From Datura wrightii (Eukaryota; Streptophyta; Magnoliopsida; Solanales; Solanaceae): a stretch of DNA of 64,000 nucleotides. The stretch covers positions 40,566,001-40,630,000 of the forward strand of contig JASDFA010000007.1 in the NCBI GenBank assembly GCA_035772735.1. Direction: 5' to 3'. The notes under the pieces are model-generated. The model worked only from the letters and a program-made list of their open reading frames with translations, was not told the origin of the DNA and ran no database searches. The position numbers and the translations under genes are program-made. Positions 55,898 to 64,000 of the stretch are shown one piece after another. Numbering within the stretch: the first letter of the stretch is position 1; each line of letters starts with the position of its first letter.

Positions 55898-57889
55898 TGT
55901 CACGACCGGAGTGTAGACCCGGGCCGCAACACGGGATCTAGAACCATGAATGGTTCCAAGCTAACCCATGACACATGCTTGACATAATAATAGATAAACC
56001 ACAACTGAGCAGAAACTACATAGGAATATCATCAGATAGATTAAGTCTGAAACTTCACGAATGGCTAAACTACAGCAATACAACCGACTTATTAAATATC
56101 TATCATAGCAGTCTAAAAAGCCTCTAACATACGATGAGCTGAAGGGACAAAACCCCCAACTAGATCTCCCAATTCTGAAACAGGAAAACATAAAAGAACA
56201 AAATAGATGACTAAGCAAAGGTCCTTGGATGATAAGGACTCATCCTGATAGAGATTGAGATACTAGAGCATAAATGAGTCTAGGGATGGAGCTGTGGTCA
56301 ATCACCGAAACCTATATCATAAAATGATATAGCATAGGGTGTGCAATCAGTATGTGGAATGTACTAAGTATGCAGGATAAGTAAAACAAAATAGTAAAAT
56401 AATAAACAAAAGGCATGAGGTTAAAGCAAGTCAAAACATGAGTTTCAAATTGTAAGATGAGTATACAGACTTAAGATGTTCGTAATTGAATCATGAGGCT
56501 AAGCATAACTGAAATCAAAATATCATAAAGCGTATATTGAGCCAAATATCATAAGTCATAGTATCATAAGTCATGAATGTGAACATTCATGGTAAGTCAT
56601 GGAATAGTGGGAGATTCATATGACCGACATACTCCAAGTGAGCATACACAGAGCCCGACCTGTACCCCTGGTCAGGAGGGTATCCATACCATACCAAGGG
56701 TATGAACCATGAAGGCGTGATATCACTCATGAGTACTGTAGCATAAGGTAGACACTCTCAACTGGCAAGGACATCTTAGGCTAGGGGCGAGTGAGACACT
56801 CTCAACTGGCAAGGACCCTCATCATATGGTAGTAGATAGTTATGGGACTTGGGTTGTCTAGAACCCTTATCCACTCGACATTACATACTACTTCCAAAAC
56901 ATACATAACACTCATATCATAATCATGAAAACATACTTGGTTTTTACATGGGCTAGTTAGAAATCATGATATTCATAAATTACATAACATACTTAAACTA
57001 GCTATGAAAATAATGCTGGAGATCGGCCTTGAAACATAATTTTGAGATTCATGAAATTCATGCATAATTGAGTAATTCATCAAAATTTAAAAATATAGAT
57101 TTATGAGAGCTTTTAGTAGAAATGATGCAACTATAATCAAAAATTGTGTATTGAATCATAAGAGAATTGAATTCATAGAAGATCATGAGAATTTTCATCA
57201 AAATTAGGTCTAACCCTAGAAATTCATAACATCATGGTTGGAGACTAGGATTTATGAAATGAGTTGAATTCTGCATAAGGTGGAAGGATTCCCCCATTCA
57301 TGACCCTACATACCTGGACTTCAAGGGATCTTGCTAGGGTTTGAAACCCATGAGAATTGGAGAAGAAGGAGAATCTTAATTATGGAGGACTTGAAGGGAT
57401 TTGATCTTCAACTTCAGATGTTAAAAATAGAACGAGGGTTAGAAATGAATAAAACCCTCTAATATGCCCCTTTTAGGAGCTCATAACTACTTAATTTAGG
57501 AATTAAGATGTAGAAAGTATGGAAATGCCCTTAATAACTTGACTGAAATTTCATCCCGGCAGACCTAACGGATCACTTAACGACCCGTTAGTCTACTTGA
57601 CGGGTCGTTAGTCCCACTCATTACACCTAAAGAAAAATTTCTACTCTCTAATCCTCACTTAACGCTTCCTCTTAACAATTCGTCATCCCACTTAACAGAT
57701 CAATGCTCCAATCATTAAGATTGGCAGAATCTCACATTTTTTCTCCAACTTCCCTTTTAATGGATCACTTGACAATTCGTCAAGTGTCCTAACAAATCAC
57801 TTAATGGTTCATCCTTTGATCTGGTGCAAATTCTATTATTTTCTCCATTTTTCATTGGGTTTGGTCGTAGGAAATTTTGGGGTGTTACA
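55898..57889 (-). repeat. 3' LTR of chromovirus J (1992 bp)
   Basis: The left end is TGTCACGACCGG and the right end GGTGTTACA (TGTAACACC on minus) next to the PPT. U3 (57560-57810) has repeated AACGACCCGTTAG and GACGGGTCGTTAG palindromes. A 26-bp segment, ending ACTCTCAACTGGCAAGGAC, is repeated 43 bp apart (about 56749 and 56791). No gene. Confidence 0.85.
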
Positions 57890-57903
57890 TAATCTCCCCT
57901 TTA
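57890..57903 (-). other. polypurine tract of chromovirus J
   Basis: The minus strand reads TAAAGGGGAGATTA directly before the LTR start TGTAACACC. Confidence 0.75.
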
Positions 57904-58149
57904 GGAACATTCATCCTCAAAAGGAGAATAAGAGGGTTGGAAGGATAGGGAAGGAACTGCAATTTCCAAAGCTGAAAGGCTTTATACTGAAAACTGACGA
58001 AGTGACTAACTCTGAATTGAGATACATGTATGAACTGAATTCATGAAACATAATACATGCTAAGACATGAGAGGGACTAAGAGATATGAACTTGACATGA
58101 AACTGGATAGAGCACTAAGGAGAAAATAGTACCTCATGCTGGAACTGAG

Positions 58150-59440
58150 TTGGAAGGGAAAAGATGCAGGTATTTATCCACCATAACTACTTCGGCTTCC
58201 CATGTAGCTCCCTCAACTAGCTAATTCCTTTAAAGGACCTTCACCAAAGCAACCTTCTTGTTCCTCAGCTTTCAAACCTAACGATAAAGGATCTTAACTG
58301 AACCCTCCTCATAGGTAAGGCTATACATCACCCTAATGCTCTCCACTGATACAACTAAGGATGGATCAACTAGGCACTCTTTCAACAATGATTCATGGAA
58401 AAAGAGATTCACCGAAGTTAAATCCGCTGGCCCAACTCATAAGCTACTTTGCGAACTCGTCTCAAAATCCTATAAGGGAAAACATATCAAGGACTAAGCT
58501 TCCCCTTCTTTCCAAACCTTATAACTCCTTTCATGGGTGACACCTTCATAAATATCCAATCATCGACCTCAAACTCAAGCTCTCTCCTCCTAACATACGC
58601 ATATGATTCTTGATGACTCTGAGCTATCTTCAAGTTCTCTCGGATAAGATAAACCTTCTCCATAGCCTCATTATTTGAATTTGGCCCTATCAACATAGCC
58701 TTACCTAGCTCAAACCATCTAATATGTTACCTATATCTTCGCCCATAAAGAGCCACAAATAGAGCCATCCAGATGCTAGAATGGTAACTGTTACTGTAGG
58801 CAAACTCGATGAGAGGAAAGTGATCATCCCAACTACCTTTGAAATCAAGGGGACAAGCTCTCAACATGTACTCCAAGGTTTAAATGGTCTGCTTGGCCTG
58901 ACCATTTGTCTGTGGGTGAAAAGCTGTGCGAGGCTTGACTTAAGTACTAAGACCCTTCTGAAGTGACTTCCAAAACTGAAAAGTGAACTGAGTGCCTCTA
59001 TCAAATATGATGTACAATGGGACCCCATGAAATCTAACCAACTCCCAAATATAAGTCTAGCAAAATCCTCAACTGAGTTCGTAGTCTTAACTGGTAGGAA
59101 ATGTGTTGACTTGGTCATCCAGTCCACAATCACCCATATTGAATAAGGTTATCAACGAGTACGAGGCACACCAACAATGAAGTACATATTAATCTCTTCC
59201 ACTTCCAGGAAGGAATACTGATATCCTGAAGTATACCTCCCAGTCTCTAGTGCTCAACCTTCACTTACTGTAATTCAGACACTTAGCCATAAACCCTGCA
59301 ATGTCCTTCTTCATGCCATTCCACCAATAGACTTCCTGTATGTCATGGTACATCTTGGTAGAACCTAGATGGATAGAATATCAAGAGTCATGAGCCTCTT
59401 TCAACATCCGCTCTCTCAAGTCACCCACATCGAAAACACA
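58150..59440 (-). pseudogene. integrase with decayed chromodomain (chromovirus J)
   Basis: The C-terminal domain 58696-58487 has REFELEVDDWIFMKVSPMKG-like sequence (ELEFEVDDWIFMKVSPMKGV) before a decayed chromodomain at 58330-58150. The core at 59133-58861 starts IVDWMTKSTHFLPVKTTNSV but shifts frame repeatedly; the catalytic Asp and Glu are not all recognisable. The HHCC region lies around 59400-59280. Position downstream of RNase H and similarity to C and B identify it. Confidence 0.8.
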
Positions 59441-60905
59441 TAATCGGCCCTAATATCGGAGTACACTATCTCCCCCTTGGGAGAAAATCTCCACTTTTTG
59501 ATTCCAAACAGCTGCCTTCAACTTCACTTGGATAGGGTCCTCATCTTGCCTTGCCTTAACCTTCATCAGTAATGAAGATTCTTACCCATTTTGAACAATG
59601 ACACTACCATTTACTGAATCGGTAAGGCGAACCCCCAAGCGAGCAAGCCTATGAATATCTCTAGCCAACTCCTTCTTCCCATCTTCCACATGAGCTACAC
59701 TCCCTATAGACAACCTTATAAGAGCATCAGCCAATACATTGTCCTTTCCTAGATGGTAAAGGACACTCATGTCATAGTCATTGAGAAGCTCAAGTCATCT
59801 CTTTTTCCGCAAATTCAAGTCCTTCTGAGTAAACATATACTGAAGAGTCTTGTAGTCCATGAACATATCCAAATCTTCAAGGCAAATACCACCGCTACTA
59901 ACTCAAGGTCATACGTCGAATAATTCTTCTCATTAAGTCTTAAGTTGTCTTGAAGCATAAGAAATGACCTTATGATGCATCAACACACATCCAAGACCAA
60001 TCCTAGAGGTGTCAAAATATACCACAAAGCCATTCATTCCCTCTAAAGGGTTAATTAGAGCGAAAATAAGCTATCTTTAACTCCTGAAAGCTCCTCTCAC
60101 TAGCAACGGACCACTGAAATTTGACCTTCTTCCAGGTAAAATTAGTCAATGGTGCAGCAATGGATGAAAATCCCTCTACAAACCTTCGGTAGTAGCCATC
60201 TAAACCCAAAAAGCTCCTGAATTCAGTAGGCTTAACAGGTCTATGTCAGTTCTTCACCGCTTCTATCTTCTGAGAGTATACCTGAACGCCCTCACTAGAC
60301 ACCACATGGCCAAGAAATGCAACTGACTGCAGCCAAAACTGACACTTGCTAAAATTTAGCAAATAACTGATGGGTCCTTAAGAGTCTGCAACACAGCTCA
60401 AATGGGCAGTATGCTCCTCCTCACTCTGTGAATATATGAGGATATCATATATGAAAATAATAACAAACATATCCAAATACTGCTTGAACACCCTGTTTAT
60501 CAAATCCACAAAAGTTGCAGGAGCATTCATTAGTCCAAAAGACATAACTACAAACTCATAGTGACCATATCGAATTGTGAAGGTCATCTTCAGAATGTCA
60601 AACTCCTTAACTCTGAGATGATGATAGCTGGATTTGAGGTTTATCTTTGAGAAGCACTTGGCACCCTAAAGCTGATCAAACAAGTCATCAATCTTGGGGA
60701 GAGAATATTTATTCTTGATTGTAACTTTTTTCAACTGATGATAGTCGATGCACATCCTGCGAGAACCATCTTTCTTTCGCACGAACAGGACTAGAGAAAC
60801 CCACAGGGACTTACTAGCCCGATGAAACTCTTATCTATGAGATCTTTCAACTGTTCCTTCAACTTCTTAAGCTCGATACGATCCATTATATAAGGATGAA
60901 TGGAT
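59441..60905 (-). pseudogene. reverse transcriptase and RNase H, broken (chromovirus J)
   Basis: The RT catalytic box reads FVIIFIYDILIYS (about 60480-60440): the first Asp of the FIDD box is Tyr, a single GAT-to-TAT change. Also visible are RYGHYEFVVMSFGLMNAPA and VFKQYLDM. RNase H tail: SVLYHLGKDNVLADALIRLS and GKKELARDIHRLARLGVRL (59770-59582). Many frameshifts separate these parts. Confidence 0.83.
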
Positions 60906-61233
60906 ATGGGTTGTGAATCAAGGAGAAGGTTAATATCGAAGTCAATCTACTGCTTTGAAGGGGCTTTGGGTAGAGCATCTGGGATCACATCTGGATACTC
61001 ACATACAATAGGAACTGATTGAAGAGACGAGGTTTTGGACTTAGAATCCTTAACTTGAATTAGATGGTATAATTCCTTTGAGATCATCTTCCTTGCCTTG
61101 AGATAGAAAACAAAACGACCTACAGACATAGCTAAACTACCCTTCCACTCTAGGACCGGCTCACCCAAAAATCGAAACTCTATTAACCGGGTTCTATAAT
61201 TGATCAAGGCATAACATGAATACAACCAATCTA
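60906..61233 (-). pseudogene. protease C-terminal half (chromovirus J)
   Basis: The minus strand encodes DWLYSCYALINYRTRLIEFR, GEPVLEWKGSLAMSVGRF and VPIVCEYPDVIPDALPKAP, equivalent to 11950-11640 of C. The active-site half is missing because the frame is interrupted at 61233. Confidence 0.82.
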
Positions 61234-62570
61234 TGATGAGTTGGTAATTTACCAACTCATTAGGCTTTTAAACATGAACTTTTGCTTGATTTTAAAGTTA
61301 ATTAGGAGGATTTTATGCTCTTTCTCTTTTGCCTTTGAAGGCATTCCATATAAAGAGAGAAAATAAGAAATTGAACAAAAGCATGAAGTCGCAAGAAGGG
61401 GACCTGCATTCCATCAGATGAGACCGGCGAAATGCCAGCCAATTGCAGGAGAACATTAGTGTGAAGTGGAAGGTGCACCATGGAACTGCGGGTCAGCACC
61501 TGCAAACCGCCGGTGCCAACGCCGGCTAGATCCCAAAGTCACTGGCCCCAGATGCAACATAGCAGCGCTCCATGGATGGGCACCAGCGAAACGCTAGTGA
61601 CTCGCAAGTGAGGCCATCTTCAAGAGGGAAAAATCATCCAGCAGGGTATTTGAGGAGCATTTTAAACCCATTTTTGTACATTCCCTAGAAAGTATTGCAT
61701 ATTACATTCCATATTTGTAGTGTTAGAGAGAGAAATTTTGAATAGTTTTTCTTCTTCTTCTTCAAGGTACAAACCACTATTGAAAGCAATTTTGAGCTTG
61801 ATATTAACTCTTGATGATGAATTTTATGAGTTTATTTGTTAATATAATCTTATATTTCTCATCTATGAGTGGTCAAATACTTTTCTAGGGTTGTGTGCAT
61901 GATTGGTGTGAAATTATATTGGGTATTGATAGATTGATCTTATAATTACTCATTTAGTATAGTTCTGTTGTTTTCTCCCAAATTATAATTGAATTACCTA
62001 TAGTTGCAAATATGGGTTATGTCTACTTATTCCTTTTTTGCTTAAAAAAGGAAAATTGAATGTCGGTGAGAAAGTAATGGTGGGTAATTGGGTCTTGATT
62101 GTGTGGGGATGGGCTAGAGATAGCCAATACCCATAGTCATCCACCCATTAGAGATTTGAAGTTAGAAATAGCTCAAATCTGACCCAAGTCATAGTGGATG
62201 GATTTTGTGGAACTTTGGGCTTTTAGAAAACCCAAGGTAAAAGGAACCCAAGTGGTTGAGAAACATCAGGTGCCACCTTGTCCATCGCTATTTATGCTTA
62301 TGAGTAATAATTCGATCTCCTAGTTAATTCCAATCCAATCGAAACCCCATTAATAGCAAACCCCTAGCCCTTGCTCATATTTGTTCATTTATTTGGTTGT
62401 CTTGCTTTAATTGGTAGTTGACTTCAATTCAAATTGTGATCTTGTTTTCCCCAACATTTATTTTTCTATTTTTAATGCATGGATGCAATTTAGTTCAATT
62501 CAATAGACAACTTTTATATCATCCAATCGTTATTCCTTGATATAAGAAATTAAAGAAGGATAACTAACTA
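61234..62570 (+). repeat. LTR-like sequence I, plus orientation, inserted in J
   Basis: Starts TGATGAGTTGG and immediately forms a perfect palindrome (61236-61260), the same design as the start of the Athila LTRs. A GC-rich part follows with GCCGGTGCCAACGCCGGC-type repeats (about 61415-61600), then a region with CTATGAGTGGTCAAAT...CTAGGGTT (about 61860-61895) like the Athila LTR middle. The right boundary with K is not clear. Probably an LTR of a Tat/Athila relative; no gene. Confidence 0.45.
61236..61260. repeat. perfect 25-bp palindrome at start of I
   Basis: Arms ATGAGTTGGTAA and TTACCAACTCAT with one central base. Confidence 0.95.
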
Positions 62571-62957
62571 GACATAAAGTGATTGGAATTAGCAACCCTT
62601 GTGGAAAGGCACAAGGGCCTCCAACTATCAAATCAAGAAACAGTAGTTCTTAAGAAGACCTCAAGGGAGTTGATTCTCTTGTGACCCTCCTCTTTACACA
62701 ATTAACAATCTAAGGCTAGACAAAGGTTTAGCAATCTACTACACTAAAAATATAATTTGTTCAAAGTCATGAAAATTCTACCATGAAAATTAAAAGAGCC
62801 CCTATTTATACTAAGTAAGGAAAGAGAGAGACTATTACAGATATGCCCTTAATGAGTAAGGGCCTTGCTTGGATGGTCTTATTTTTTCTTGAAATTCAAG
62901 ATTAGCCAATTTCACTTCTACCCACTTTCTTCACTCCTTTGGCTATCTTGTGTTCCA
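62570..62957 (-). repeat. probable 3' LTR of element K
   Basis: The minus-strand start TGGAACACAAG at 62957 lies behind a purine tract GGGGAAGAAAA (62968-62958). A TATA-like TATAAATAGGGGC on the minus strand (about 62815-62803) fits a short LTR. The left end is uncertain by tens of bases. Confidence 0.45.
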
Positions 62958-64000
62958 TTTTCTTCCCCAGCTATGATCCAAACATGGAATCCTTTAGACG
63001 TCTCTCATATGCACTCAGGCGCCTCCTTTTTTCGTGAAGAGGCCTTATAGACTTGGAGCAAGTGGCTCCTTGTGAATGGTCTTGAAGGAAAATGGATTGC
63101 ATCATTCTCCCTTTCTTGAAAAGAATTTTCCCTCAAATTTGAGGGGTCATCATAACACATCACCATAGGAGAAAGATCACACACATTGAATATGTTATGC
63201 ACATGGTAATCTGGAGGGAGAGCCACCTTGTAAGCATTATCATTCAACCTTTCAAGAACTTCAAATGGACCATCTCCTTTAGTCATGAGCTTGGTATTTC
63301 TTTTGTTAGGAAATATTTCCTTGTGAAAATGGACCCAAACCCTACCACTCGGTTCAAAGACAACTCTTTTGCGACCTTTGTTGGCTTTCTTGGCCATCTC
63401 TCAATTTTTCTTCTCAAGTTGGAGTCGCACCTTCTCATGCAAGGCTTTCATGGCCTCAGCCCTTTGTTGCCATCTAAACTCAATACAACATCTTGAGACA
63501 AAGGAGTAAGATCAAGGGGGGGTAAGGGGGTTAAAACCATAAACAAACTCAAATGGAGACATGCCAATAGTACTATGAATCACTCAATTATAAACAAATT
63601 CAACTAGACTTAATTGATCTTCCCTAGATGTGAGTTTACCTTTAATCATGGCCCGAAGCATAGAACCTAGAGCCTTATTCACAACCTTGGTTTGCCCATT
63701 GGTTTGGGGATGACATGATGTGGAAAATAACAATCTAGTACCAAGTCGGCCTTACAATTCCTTCCAAAAGTGGCTAAGGAAATTTGGGTCCCTATCACTT
63801 ACTATGATTTTAGGAATTCCATGCAATTTAATCACATGTTCAACAAACAATGATGCAACATGAGAAGCTTCATCATATTTATGTCATGCAATAAAATGAG
63901 TCATCTTTGAAAATCGATCAACAACCACAAAAATGCTATCCCTACCCCTTCTAGTCCTAGGCAAGACCAACACAAATTCCATCAAAATATTAATCCAGGG
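62958..64000 (-). pseudogene. integrase, Ty3/gypsy, element K (runs off the window)
   Basis: Minus strand from the right edge: RGRDSIFVVVDRFSKMTHFI (core start), LHGIPKIIVSDRDPNFLSHF (second Asp), SCHPQTNGQTKVVNKALGSM (Glu replaced by Lys in the GQTE position), IHSTIGMSPFEFVYGFNPLT, then the open frame 63397-63005 with PNKRNTKLMTKGDGPFEVLE and RLNDNAYKVALPPDYHVHNI and a tail without a recognisable chromodomain. The sequence style resembles CRM/Reina-type plant elements rather than Tekay; I cannot settle the clade. Stops after HFI and in VYN show it is inactive. Confidence 0.8.

Larger units (their letters stand above)
55898..61233 (-). mobile_element. Tekay/Del-type chromovirus J, cut in protease
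   Basis: Minus-strand order from the right: end of protease, RT, RNase H, integrase, weak chromodomain, PPT, 3' LTR. The gag side is missing beyond 61233, where LTR-like sequence I interrupts the frame just at the DWLYSCYALINYRTR motif. The candidate left target site is gaaga (55893-55897). Confidence 0.84.

Noticed and set aside
1..64000. Host genes, tRNA, rRNA or microRNA loci
   Set aside because: No exon-like conserved frame, no cloverleaf with A and B boxes and no rRNA sequence was seen. The tRNA-like stretches found are primer-binding sites.

Overview
The window is nuclear DNA of a flowering plant, made almost entirely of LTR retrotransposons of the Ty3/gypsy superfamily inserted into one another. 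I see no host protein-coding gene, tRNA or rRNA. Two lineages dominate. The first is Athila-like, shown by a primer-binding site for tRNA-Asp, gag and protease of Athila type, and an extra 409-codon ORF downstream of integrase. The second is chromovirus of Tekay/Del type, shown by an initiator-Met tRNA primer site, a gag with a CCHC knuckle and a chromodomain behind integrase. The downstream ORF resembles what Pfam calls putative plant transposon protein. It and the style of the LTRs suggest an asterid, possibly Solanaceae (inference, low confidence). Such dense nesting is typical of gene-poor, pericentromeric heterochromatin.

Layout. 1-6848: 3' two thirds of an Athila element A (+) with a dead pol, an intact downstream ORF (ORF409) and its 3' LTR, inserted in the LTR of chromovirus C. 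6849-15209: chromovirus C (-), LTR to LTR, the right LTR truncated. 15210-17301: gag and LTR remnant D (-). 17302-33010: chromovirus B (-), split by a complete Athila-type element N (+, 21960-31608) with 5-bp target-site duplications. 33011-34483: minus-oriented LTR F, inserted in the gag of B. 34484-36909: LTR plus 3' internal region of element G (-). 36910-50181: Athila E (+), interrupted by a complete element H (-, 38595-46199) with perfect target-site duplications. 50182-52717: minus-oriented LTR L with a 41-bp tandem array. 52718-55749: Athila remnant M (+). 55898-61233: chromovirus J (-). 61234-about 62570: LTR-like piece I (+). About 62570-64000: a further Ty3/gypsy element K (-) running off the edge.

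How the parts fit. Both structurally complete Athila-type elements, N and H, keep LTRs, PBS, gag and protease but have lost reverse transcriptase, RNase H and most or all of integrase. They look like non-autonomous partners that needed enzymes from elements such as A and E. What A, N, E, G, H and M share outside the coding regions is a set of short RNA hairpins with purine-rich loops, GTGTGGGG polypurine motifs and a GC-rich palindromic module. Some hairpin stems change while staying paired. The palindromic module sits just upstream of the TATA box in the LTR, and again just upstream of a TATA-like leader with an apparent intron in front of ORF409. These cis-elements are the most interesting part of the window. 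All enzyme genes seen here carry stops, frameshifts or deletions; ORF409 of element A is the only long intact reading frame.
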